From NCBI GenBank assembly GCA_033782935.1, contig JAWQEG010002488.1:446501-510500 (forward strand): a stretch of 64,000 nucleotides of DNA, written 5' to 3'. The position numbers were made by a program, and so were the translations under genes. Position 1 is the stretch's first letter. Each line of letters starts with the position of its first letter. This DNA comes from Petrolisthes cinctipes (Eukaryota > Arthropoda > Malacostraca > Decapoda > Porcellanidae). Below are positions 34,401-47,500 of this stretch, in pieces. The notes under the pieces are model-generated. The model did not search any database, was not told where the DNA came from, and saw only the letters and a list, made by a program, of their open reading frames with translations.

Positions 34401-37400
34401 CTCAGGTACTCTGCAATTACAAAAGTCCACCCACGTTAATTAAGGAAGTGGGTAGTACAGTGTTGGTAAATCTGGAGCAACTGATTCCTCTAAACTATTT
34501 CAAGCAACAATCTAATATTATAATTGTTAACCTGGTCTTGTATCCTGGCATATTCTGCATGGAGTAATCTAGACACTCAAATGTACCAAAAGTGTATTAT
34601 CCCCTCCAGCTGAAAACACCATCACTGCACCAACTTAGTGCTTCGAAGGACAGGGGAAAGAATGGATTTTATTTATAGAAAGTAGGGATAACACATTAAG
34701 GACAAAAAAATAACCAGTTAAATGTTTAATCTAAAGAACACTCACACACTATATCTAATGTTTACTAAACAGTGCTCAGTGACTCACTAAGCTTCTTTCA
34801 GTTAAAAAAATATATATACATATGTATCTTAAAAATAATTCCATAAGAGGGTAATGCACTCTTGGTGTACATTGGAAAGTCTTGGTTTCGCCACAGTACA
34901 CCAGAAAACAGGACCAATTGCTTGGAATAGTTTGGAGGAATTAGTTGCTCCAGATATACATACATATACCAGGCCTTCCTCTCCACGCTGGAGGTAGCCT
35001 CGTCACGTCGCACACCCTCCCAAACAAAATGCCCAAACATAGAACTCTCCCCCCACTCCCCTCCCCTGCACACACACACACTCCACATCCCAACCCCCCG
35101 ATCCCTGTTGGAGGAGGGAGCCCCCCAACGCACAACCGCATCCAGATATACCAACACTGTACTACCCCCTTTATTATAATATTGAACTCCTTCTCACCTC
35201 CGTCCACCGTCTTGCCAGGTGAAAGTCTTTTCGCCATGATCACGGGATGTGAGGCAGTGGTAGCGAATTCCAGGCTGTTGAACGTCTGTACGTTTGGTGA
35301 CCAGAGCTGTGAGCAAAGAACACTATTAATAGGATAATTTTTCTTGACCAGCATCATGATGTGAGTACCATATTAATTACATTATCATTTGGTATAGTGA
35401 AGTAAACTCATAATGGCAGACGAAAAGATCCTGAAGTCCATCTTTTCGATGGCCATTGTGGGTTTTCTTCACCTTGTCAACATTTACGACAGTGTGATTA
35501 CCTCTCTGCTAATAATCATTAGGTATGCAGAGAATCAGCTGCTACTGATTTTGTTGCACTCAAATTTACTCATATTAAAACAGGGACCTACTGTATGTTT
35601 GTCTGATTTTTCTCACTTATGATAATAGATAGTGTACTTTGTTCTATATTTGTAAATGGTATAATCTAAATGGAATAATGATAAGTGGGGGAGAAAGTTA
35701 ACTGAAAATTTTCAGGAAAAGAACAAAATGTTTTTGAAGGAAGTCGAGAGGATAAGGAAAGGGTCATCAGGGAGTGAGGAAAGGCTGAAAGCAGAGGATG
35801 GTACCATGCTGGTTGAGAAGAAGGCAGTTGAGAGGAGATGGACCGACTATTTTGAGGGATTACTGAATTTTGATGAGGATAGAGAAGCTGAGATTGTTTC
35901 GTTTGGAAGGGGAAATGGAGTAAACAGGTTGGAGGGATCAAATGAGGAGCCGATAAGAAAGAAGGAGGTGGAAGAGGCAGAGAGAGAGAGATGAAAATAG
36001 GGAAAGCTTCAGGTTTGGATGGATGCGCTGTAGAATGTCTGAAATATGGTGGAACAAGTATGATGGAGTGGTTGGTAAGGTGGTTGATAGTATGTTTAGA
36101 CAGTGGTAAGGTTCCAATAGATTGGGAGAGTGCTTGTGTAGTACAGTCACGAGCATAAGTTTCTTTACCCCCATGGCGAGAATGAGGTCGAAGTTGTGGT
36201 TGGAGACGGGCCAGGCAAACGAACATTGGAAGTCAGTATCTAACGATGGCGTAAAATTTATTGTATTCAAGTGAACACCTCTAGTGACAAGAAGCATCAT
36301 CAGAACATTATGAACTGGTCCATTTTTGTTCGTCTAGTCCATATCCAACCCCGACTTCGACCTAACTCTCGCCAGGGGGGTAAAGAAACTTATGCTCGTG
36401 ACTGTACCTCTATATAAGAGAAAAGGGGATAAATACCAATGTACGAGTTTCAGGGGTAAAAGCCTGTTAAGTATAGGGAAGGTGCTGATAAAGAAAGTCA
36501 GAGAGGGTATGGAGGCGGTGATTGGTGAAGAACAAGGTGGCTTTAGGAGAGGAAAAGGTTGCGTGAACCAGATATTTGCAGTAAGGAAGTAGCATGGGCA
36601 TTTATGGATCTCGAGAAAGCACATGACAGAATAATAGAAATTGTTGTGGAAGGTTTTGCAGTTGTACGGGCTGGGGGAGAAATTATTAAGAGGGGTGAAA
36701 AGTTTCTACATGAAAAGTAGAGCGTATGTTAGAGTAGGAAATAACGTGAGTTAAGGTGGGAATTCGTCAAGGCTGTGTGATGTCACCATGGTTGTTTAAT
36801 ATTTATATGGACGGTGTGGTAAGAGAGGTAAATGCTAGGGTGATGGATGCGGGAGGAGTAGTTTGCTATGTAGTGGCAATGGTATCATAAATCAGCTTTT
36901 GCTGTCGGGCCTTGCTATGGATGCAAACATATCTGTACCCCTTGTAGTCCCACAAGGAGATGCGGTTGTGCTGTGGAGGTTGCTCCCTCCTCCATCAGGG
37001 ATTAGGGGGTTGAGATACGGAGCGTATATCTGTAGGAGAGGGGGAAAGTTCTACGTTTGGGCATTTGTGTTTCGGAGGGTGTACGACGTGACCGGGCTAA
37101 CTCCAGCGTGGAGATGAAGGCCTGGTTTTTGTAGGTGTAATCGGAAGGGACAGCTTCAAGGATGCTGATAAGTGCAATCAGTCGTACTCACGCACGCACA
37201 CACACACACAATGTAAAGTAAAGGTCGACAGTATAAGTAAGTAGCGGAGAGGTTAGAAATAAGTCACTGATATTAGGTTGATCTCCAAAGCGGTCTAGAT
37301 TATGGGTAGGGTGTTGAACTAGTTGCTCTACGAGTAGGTCGTTGAAGATAGAGAAGAGGGATCAGTGAAGGGAAATGAGAGCCAAAGGCAGTGATGAACA

Positions 37401-40400
37401 CTGAATATCCTAAAATGGAGATTTCTGAGAAAGAAGAATGGGCTAGAATGTGTTCCACTTTTGAAATAAGATAGTCAAAGAATTTTGGATAGTAGAATTA
37501 GGGAAGAGATATATAACACAGATGTAATTACTTTGAGAGTAACAGGTAAGCTGAAGCCAGAGGGTTGAATATTCGAAAGAGTCAAGTTCGGGAACATGAG
37601 GGCAAGTGAGAGTAAGTGTACATACTCCGTACACAATATCCAATTCTTGCAAGAAATCATGGATGGAGACTGAATATGTAGAAGGAGACAGTGTATGAAT
37701 TGTTATTAGTTGCTTCTGATATCTGACTTTCGGTGAGAAAGATATGGTTGAGGTTTAATAGAGGAGCGGAGGTGCTCAAAAAAAGATAATTTGTATGAAA
37801 GCCAATAATTTTGCATAAATCATATTATTAAGAGTGAAACAGAAAATAGTCAAGGGCATCGCAATTGGGCATCAAAGGTTGGTCCAGTCAGGGGGGAGTT
37901 AACCCTTAAACCGAGGGTGATGACATATTTCATCACGACCAGCAAGCGGTGGTGACTGCGGGTGATGACATACATTGTCAACACAATTATCAAATTTGCG
38001 CAGCTCCCAATCAGTTTAATTTTTTCGTGGTAGATAGCAGCGCTGCCTGGTCACCAAGCCACAAGTCCCCACCCTCTGTTGGTCCAATCCCACTCAGTCT
38101 AGCCTTACTTAGAACTGTAATTATATGCAATAATGACTGACCGTGCTATTATACAAGGTGAGCCTCTTGTAAACATTCTGTAGATGTCGCATCTCCATTC
38201 GTGCATCCTCCCAAGAAATCCTTAGTCTCAGGTTGGCCCTCACAGCAGCATTCATCAGGTCTACGTCAGCCGTCCTAATGTTGACATCAACTTGGAAGGG
38301 AAGGGGAATCTGTGGGGGTGAGGTGGATATGTATGTGGCGAGTGGATGGGCGGTGAAGCAGTCTATCTCGTCCCCTCCATCAGTGCAGTCATTTTCAGAG
38401 TTGCACACCTTTTCCAGAGGAACACACTGATTGTCCCGGCAGGTAAAGTGGTCAGGCGAACATTTGGTTAGCATCACTCCAGTTGGTGCTAACTGCAGGC
38501 CTGATTCAATATGCAGTTGGGTGCAGATATCATTTTCATCTTTCCAACTCAAAGGTCCTACTGGTAGTGATCTGGACTTTGTGCAGAGTAGTTTAACCTG
38601 GGTGCCCCAACGCTTTAGGCACCAGGTGTCATTGTGGTCCAAGGTGATGGTGTAAGGTCCAACTCCATGGAAGTATACTGAGCCACCACCAGGTTGTGAT
38701 CCTGTGACAGACAAAGTCCAGGTAAGTGTACAGAAGCTGATCTTCATCCAGGCACTTCACTCTTAGATGAAACACAGGCTGAGTCTCTGTGATATACTCA
38801 CCAAATGTGCAAATCTTATTCCCTAAGTCCAAAATCCAGTGCCCAGCATTTGTGATGTAAACACTCAGCGACCAATCTCTTTGATAGGATGGGCATATAT
38901 ATGAGTATCCATACCTGCTATATGATGGGTGCCAAAATGGCGTTACACTAATCTGCATTCCATTTAGGTCTGAAAACTTTTGCATTGAACAGTTATAAAG
39001 TAGACCCATAAAGGCTAAATTCCCACCGTAACTGGCAGAATTGCAGAGGTTATTGTTTTTTTCCAATATTTTTCTCATTTTTTCCACTTTTGTGGCGGCC
39101 TTTAGCATAAATGTGGCCAGAAACTTACAAGTAGCATTCCATGACAATCTGTGGGAGAACAAGAGGAGTTTTTTATAAGAGGTAATATTACGAGTCCCAC
39201 ACAGATGTTCTCTGTATAACACCAGCCCTCCTGACTCATTGTGGGGCTTGAGGAAGGGAACTATATCATCCCACACCATCAAGGGCATCATCATTCCAGG
39301 GGAGAAATGACATTGTGACCAGGCTATCATCTGGTGCCCTACTAGGGCAGTATCCCACAGTGTAAGACTAGTAATATGACCGGTATAAGCCTGACCGCTA
39401 CTGTATCCACCATATACCTCATCTTGATCCTGTCCAAACACCATCACACCAGTGAAAGGCAACTGAAAGTTGTAATCATAATGTTGCTGTCCATGCTCAG
39501 ACATCCAAATAGTTATGCTGCCAGGCTGGCCTGATACACACACAGGGTACCAAACGAGGGGCAGGAGCAAGATGTTGAAGAAGTGCAAACTGGTTCCTTG
39601 TCGCAGTGCCAGGCCTGTAGACGCCACCACTGTGGGCACCAAGAGTCTTATGTTATTGATGGTGATTGCATTTCATTGTGTTTTTATAGCATTAACAATT
39701 TACTTTACATAACCCATACTCTATTAGTGTCCTTCAAGCCATATTTGTCACTGGCACATCACTGATAAGAGTACGGTATATATTTTGAGTAAAACCACTG
39801 CTAAATGGCTAAATTCTAAGTTAAAACATAGCCACTGGACCAGGAAGTTGTATGGGCACTTTCACAGAATAGTTACGTCCATGCAATTACAAATGTCCAC
39901 ACAAACATATTTGGTCAACCCTTGAAAGATTGGTGACGTAAATTTACATAGGCAGTACGAAGAACGAAGAGACGGGTTCCGTAAATTGACGCACTTAATA
40001 GTTCAAATCTTGCTTGTGTACACCCGAACTCCAATTACGTTTCTTACATGTGTATTGTTCTACCTGCTACCATTCCCTACCGAGATCCATGCTACCAAAC
40101 CCTTAATTACCACACGTCCAGTGATAATACACACAGTTTTACCATGACCGTGCTTCATCCTCTACTAGGCCTGTTTTGTAAGGGTTCAAAGAAAACCAAC
40201 GCAGTATAAAGAGAAAAGTAGTAAACAGCATTTGCTACATAGCTTTAATAAAAAGAAATATGATTGATTAAATTACATAAAAATGCTTACAGCTCTCCAA
40301 TACTGTGATAACAGAAAAGTTTTTTAATGCTATCACCAAAGTGGGAGTTTGTGTGGCAGTGGCTGATCGTTCCTGCACCTTGGTCAAGGAGGTTACTCCT

Positions 40401-43400
40401 GTTGAAAAGCATAGTGAAGGTAAGGAAGTAGTGAGGCGAACATCGGCACTAATACAACAAGAATGGCTTGTCAAAGAGTTCTGGTGGTCAGGGGAAGCCT
40501 CTCAGACCTATAGAAGGGAAGGTAGGAGCATATTTGCACAGGCTGATAGCACACTCATGGCAAAACTAGATTTATCACTCACTATACCAATTGTTATCTT
40601 GGCACTCATCAGTCCACTATTATAGGAAGTTTTTCTTGTAGCCGGATGTTTGAATTATGTGACCATTCATGAATTTATTGTGCCGTGTAAACATAACCCT
40701 GGTGTGACAAGGTCCAAACAGTGTTCTAGCTCCAGTGGCTATGGGGTTACCAAGAATCACATATTATTTACTACACACATTCGCCATTGACAGTACTCAG
40801 AAGAGACTGATGGCAAGTACACCCTATATATTTGTGCTCATAGTGTATGGATGGTATTTATATATTTACTTATTGCTCAGTGGTAGCACATGTAAAGCAG
40901 TTTGTGCAGTACTTCGTTCTTGGCGTATCACACAACCACTATCATACCAACACCAGTATTGTCACGCCACATGGCACACACACCATCATACCAACTCTCT
41001 CACACCATCATTGTCACTTTAACAATACCGGGGTATCTCACGATCTCTCACACTCACCATAACTGTCACATAACGCACCATGACTGTCACACAATGCTGT
41101 CATGCACACCACCACATTCATAATTATTTACAGACATATATTTCACACACACCAACTCGTGACAACCAGCACACACACACTTCGTATGACACAGGTTACA
41201 GGGATTGGATGAATAGATGAGGTCAGGCGGTTGTCCCTGATCAGTAGCTCTTGGCTTTGACTTGCTGCCAGGTCTGTGGGTGTCGAAACTTTGGATTGTG
41301 GGAGTACAGTTTCCTTCACTTCCACATTCATCACTCAAGCGTTGTCAATGTGTGTGCTGTACGGAGGCTTGAGTAATTGATTGAATGATTGATTTTGACA
41401 TTTTCTGGCAGCATTGTAAAGATGTGGGAAGCAGTAATGCAGAACTACCTGATGTGTCAGTGATATAATCCTATTTTAAAACCATCATCACACTGTTTTA
41501 CCACAACATTGTAGTGGTAAGGAAAAATCTAGGTATTGTTTATGTTATGAGTTCTATGCACTCTTACTGCAAATCACATAATGGTCGGTTAATGAGGCAG
41601 CAGCTACATAATTATATAGTTGCAGACACATACAAAGGAATACAAAGGAATACAAAGGAAGTACAGGCAACAGGAGGTCCATAGTGACCTTTAACTAGGT
41701 TACCTGTTTAACTATGCTAATCTAGACTATGTGTTGAAGGAAAGGATAGCAAAGGACAAGGCTCCTCCCCACCCACCACTCCAACTGGATATACCGGTTG
41801 GAAAAACAGATAGAAAATAACACCTTGCTTGTTATAAAGAACGCACAAGGAAATTTTATAGGCATGTAGGGAAAGAGACACTTCAAACGGGCTCTTTACC
41901 AAGCATAGAATAGGACGCGCCTTTACACACAACGTCTCATCCTACCCTGTGCTAAATGAGAGGCCTCGTTTCTGGTGTGCCTGTTTCTTTTGTCTGCAAC
42001 TGTACCTCGGACAGGTACAACTAGTTGGACACATGAATGGGTGGTACAGCCCAAGTGAAAGATGGTCAATTTCTCCTAATATCAAGTTCCTTAGTGCCAA
42101 ATAAGAGACATCAGGGGCAGAAGTCAGTATTGAGGATGGTAATAAAAAGCAGGTACATGATAATATACACTGGTTACTCAAATGGGACAAGTATCTTTCA
42201 CCTGGGTTGTACCATCCATTCATGTGTCCAACTGTACCATCGTAATGAATGGTCAGTGTAGGTCAGCAATGAGCAATGTATCGTGGGGTTATTATGTCAT
42301 GTACTGTATCGCAGGATTAATGATAATCACTGTACAGACACGAGCCATAATAAGTGTCCAGGCCTTGTTGAGGTTTCTACTCATCTGACAAACCAGTGAT
42401 CCAATTACAACGCTTATTCTGTCTCGTACAGTTGGGGAACAAAGTATCTGGACACCGTTGACGTGTTCTGGTAACAATGTCAATGATAAACACGTTAGGA
42501 GTAGGCAAAATGTATTCATTACTACATAATGATAACTGATATTGGGTGACGTCGACCAACCACAGACAGTGAAATAAAAGTTATCCTTCAATTCATAAAT
42601 ACTTTCTCTCATTGATGTGTTTACTTTTGGGGATGTTGCCAGAAGCCGCCAACAGTGTTCACATACATTATTCCCCAACTGTACATGATGGAGGTCGTTT
42701 AATATTCCATCAGGTTATTTGAAGCACACCTGGATACTATAATGATGGCTTGAGTCACGAACACTAATGAGTATACAGTTATGGTTGAAGCTGTGAGCAG
42801 TAAAAATTCACCAACGAACTAATTCCAATGAAAATTTTATTGTTTATGTATTTACTGTCTCTAGACATTCGAAGCACACCTGAATATTTTAGTATTACTC
42901 GTGACTGTACAGTTGCCCAAGAAAAGACTGCAACCAAATTTGCTGGTGTGTGGCAATGTCTGGCAGCTGCTCCAAAGTAAACATTCGTATTTTATCAATG
43001 GATCACTCAGAACCTACAACCTTTGTATGTATGGATGTTATTGGCTTCAGCTTATTACATTCATCCTTACAACGGTTGTAGGTTCTGAGTGATCCATTGA
43101 TAAAATACGAGTGTTTAATTTGAAGCAGCTAGCCAGACATTACCCCACACAAGCAAATTTGGTTGCAGTCTTTTCTTGGGCAACTGTACATGAGTAAAAC
43201 GTCTAGACTTTAGAGTTTGAGAACGTCACTGTGTTGCTGGGATATGCTCCGCTACCATCAAGCCTCATAACTTACCAAATGCTCTTCCCACCAAGTATGC
43301 CATTGGAATATGTGAGGCGCACCGAAGCAGAAGGATATTAACTAACATAATCAATATTCGCCAGAAAATGCAGTTAAAGATTGGGAATGATCAATTCAAA

Positions 43401-44440
43401 AACTTTTTGAGTTAGAATGAAGTGCTGTATATCAAATGAAAGCTGAGGAATTCAGCTTTCAATTGATATAACATAAAATTTGATCACAAAATATTATCAT
43501 TATTTGTAATAATTTTGTTCTTTCTACTCACCAATCCATGTGTAGACATCCGAGTCTTGACTTTCACTTTTACTTTGTTTACCTCTCCAAAATCCCCCTC
43601 AACCCTCCCACCCCACTCTTCATGCCTTTATTATCCATTAAAGTGGCAACAAAAAAAAAGTAAATCCAGGGAGTAAGCACACGTTGTGTAATCACAAGGA
43701 CAGCTAGGTAGGGAACTGAGTTATGAGGAAGGCAGGCAATGGTCACGTGGTGAGATTCCCACACTCTCATTGGCCCGACGATCTTGCATCTCGTCTCACA
43801 TTGGCTGGTTGAGAGCGGGTGGAGTTAGTTCCCATTTGCACTGGCGTCCCCTGCCTAAGCATGTTCGAGGTAATCTAAGCAGAATACCACTTTGTATACA
43901 ATAGGACTTCCAACCTTATGAAAGTGTCAGAAGAACAATACTAACTCCACCAACTTGTAGAGCAGGAATGCCAGATTCTGTAGATATAAAAATCTCATTT
44001 TTTGCCTTAGCGGCGGTTAGTATCCTTTTGCTTCGGCGCGCCTCATATTGTGTAGTATTCTGTGACGATGGCATTATTTTTTGTCAATAATAAATCATCC
44101 CATCCTCCTCCAAGGACTTAGGTTAGTCTATAATCCACTTAGGTTAGTCTATAATCCACTTAGGTTAGTCTATAATCCACTTAGGTTAGTCTAAAATCCA
44201 CTTAGTCTATAATCCACTAAGGTTAGTCTGTAATCCACTTAGTCTATAATCCACTTAGGTTAGTCTATAATCCACTTAGTCTATAATCCACTTAGGTTAG
44301 TCTATAATCCACTTAGGTTAGTCTATAATCCACTTATTTCATCAGCGCTTCTGGTAGATATATTTTGCTGAAAAGTCTCTCATAGTGCTTCCTGCTTCAC
44401 CTGATGTGTTTTGTTAACCACTACTACTAGCATTCTTACA

Positions 44441-44501
<61 letters not shown>

Positions 44502-47500
44502 AATGTAACTCACAGATGTTAAAATAATTTTCATTATCATTGATGGCGTAACTGACCAAACTGTTCTTGTCATAGAAGGTGATGGCCTGCAATCAAAACA
44601 ATATCAGATTAATATTAACCCTCAAAGCACGGGCATTCTCGAGTGTGGCCACTCTCTTGCCTTGTGGTCACAACGTAAACAACACATTTGGCAGCTAATA
44701 GCTTGTAAACCATTTAAACTACATAAATAAACGATACATGATTTTGAAGTACAAACCTTCAGCTGTCTTATGATGTACTTGTGAAAACTAAATGGACATA
44801 TGTAGGATGGGTAGCCAGGTCAAAATGACGGTAACTCAAAATTCTATTTACACTCTCCTTACAATTCTAAGTACGTTTTTATGCTCTGATTTCATCATAA
44901 AAGGTGTCAGAATCACATTTTTCAACACAACAATTTGAAATATAACCTCACTGTCATTTTTACATACATATATGGTACTTAGCGCAAAAGCGGAGCGCTG
45001 AAAATACATCCTCGCATTTTTTTTATTTTTTCATGTTCCTACACTGGACAACAACGTGGCCCGGATCAATTGCTGCTCACACACACACACGTCACGACTT
45101 CCGAACTAGCACCCAGCCACATGCTAACAGGTATTCCTGCACTGGCTGCCAGTTGCTGGTGTGACTCCCTCTATTGTGAGCCTAATCAAGCATGGCAAGA
45201 GGTGCGTAAATTTAAAAACTGTGCAGTCGATTTATGTCGTCACCCGTAGTTACCCACGCTTGTTGGGAATGTCGACTTATGTGTAAGTTATGTCATCACC
45301 CACAGTTTAGGGGTTAAGGAGGTAATACACTTATGGTACAGTCGGCCCCAGGAAATTCGTATACACCACTGTGACATCAAGGGCTCACAACAACTAGAAA
45401 ATTTAGTACATTTAATTTCTAACACCAAACTCTTCTAATAAAGTTATATGGCTAATACTTGAATCAATCAGCAGAAAAATCCCAATAGTATGTGCAAAAT
45501 ATAGACCCCTTTTAACTTATGCTCTCTGTACAAATTCCTGAGGCCGACTGTACATTAAAGTACAGGAAACAGGAGCAGATTAATACAAATAATGGTGACC
45601 TGTTTCTTGGACTAGTTTAGAGGAATCTATTGCTCCAGATTTACTACCAACACTGTACTACCCCTGAACTCCTATAAGCTTGGGTGATCCATCCTACTGA
45701 AGATTAATTTGAGGATTAAAAAAGACCTCTTTTGTCCATAAATATTTACCGTCCGCATTAACAGGTAAGGTAATAGTTTCGGTCACGTCTGCTTGTCCAT
45801 TTGTCTGTTTATCTTTCTGTTAAGGCTCTAGCGACCTGAATAATTGAATAAGGACCTTCATTTTTGGTGTGGAAATCGGTAAGGGGTTTATCTCAGCCAG
45901 GTTCGAACAGCAGCTAAATTTAACCTACATGGCCAAAATCAGTCATATACATTAATTATCAAGTTAATTATACATGTTTTTGAATACTGTGGAACAATGT
46001 AAGATGGATTTTCCTTAGAATGTGATGCAGTACATCAGTCAGACTATTTTGACTCCATATCTGGCCTTAACCCTTAAACTGCGGGTGACGACACATGTCA
46101 TCAACTCAATTTTCAAATTTGCACAGCTCCCAACTAGATTAATTTTCTCACAGTTGATAACAGACTTGGCTGGTTATAAAACCACAAATCCCGGCCCTCT
46201 CTTGGTCCAACCCCACTTAGTCTAGCTAATGCACTAAGAGTGTTAGGACGTAATTTTTGTCAAAGGAATGTAAAAGTGTACAGTACTTTGAGTGGTGGTC
46301 ATTCTGAGCTAGCTACCCATCCTACAGATATCTATATAGTCTTCACACGTACAGTCACTCATAAAAATTAAGACCCCCACAGGCCAGTCATCTTCTTATA
46401 CTTGTGATATCGGTTCTGGCAACAGTGTACGTGACGTCAGTGGCGCTTGAGAGATGAAGTTGATTTGCTCGACACATTTGTAACTAATGGTAGATGAGAC
46501 GAAGCATGAGTTGGGATAATGTTTCGAGATAACCAACCTTCCTCCAAACACAACCCACACCACACCACCTCTGACGTTCACACTCCCGTGAGGCCCACCC
46601 AGCGTTGTCAATGTTGGCCGAGATAACCCCGAAACACTAGTTGTGAGCTCTGCTCGCTCGAACCATTCACTGGTGGGAGGGAGAAGTAAGGAGGGATTTG
46701 AGGAGGGTAGAGGGGGGGAGGGTGCCTATACAAGAGAGGTGTGAAATTATTCTTGGGGAGGTGAAAAATGAGTGGAAGCTTTAATAAAAGTACAAAAATA
46801 CACCCGGTTATCAATTATTTATATACCGATATTCGTGTCAATTATTAACATCATTAATGGTAAGATTAACTTTTTCATATTATGATGTAACACAAAAACA
46901 ACTGAGGTAACATTATTGTATACTTTTTTCGTATAATATTTAATGGTTATTATCAAGCACTAAACGCTGAAAAATACTTACACAATAACTGAATAAGAAT
47001 CATGAAACAGAATGCTATTTATTAAATGAAGCAAATGTGAATACCTTTATATTACATGTGTCAAGTGTTGATACCACTAACACACTTCCATTTCCCCCAT
47101 ATCTACCTAACAGTTTATAATCGTGTCAAATATCAAGGCTCTCATTATCCCTCACGTGATAGCAACCTTGTAATATTCTGAATACTTTTAATAATAGCTC
47201 GTTGTATTGAATATAGTGAACACGTGCTGTTTGATAATTTACTATAAATCCCACAGTATTTCATCTGTTTCTAGGTAGCAATTTTGTTTTATTTTGGCAG
47301 ATAATACATGTGAGCAGAGGCCAGGGAGATTGCCTATGGCACCCACAGGCTTGTCAACTTTTTTTTTATTTTTTTTTTTTCATTAATTAGAGATTGACGT
47401 TGACTCTAGTCTCGTTAGCCTAAATTAGTTTTGATACTCCAAGAGGATTATGAGTTGGTTGAAAACCACTAAACTGGTAAGGGTATTGTAGACTGAGTGT

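Noticed and set aside
35413..35622. 69-residue hydrophobic frame just upstream of receptor exon 7
   Set aside because: Opposite strand, no homologous motif, no splice sites to known exons; probably chance.
40305..40625. 106-residue plus-strand frame
   Set aside because: Antisense shadow over receptor exon 4; no recognisable domain.
43270..43560. Further receptor exons suggested by GTAAGT and GTGAGT sites on the minus strand near 43,276 and 43,540
   Set aside because: Upstream acceptors lack pyrimidine tracts, stops occur close by and the peptides do not resemble a pentraxin.
44117..44336. CRISPR-like regular array
   Set aside because: No unique spacers; units are plain tandem copies in a eukaryotic intron.
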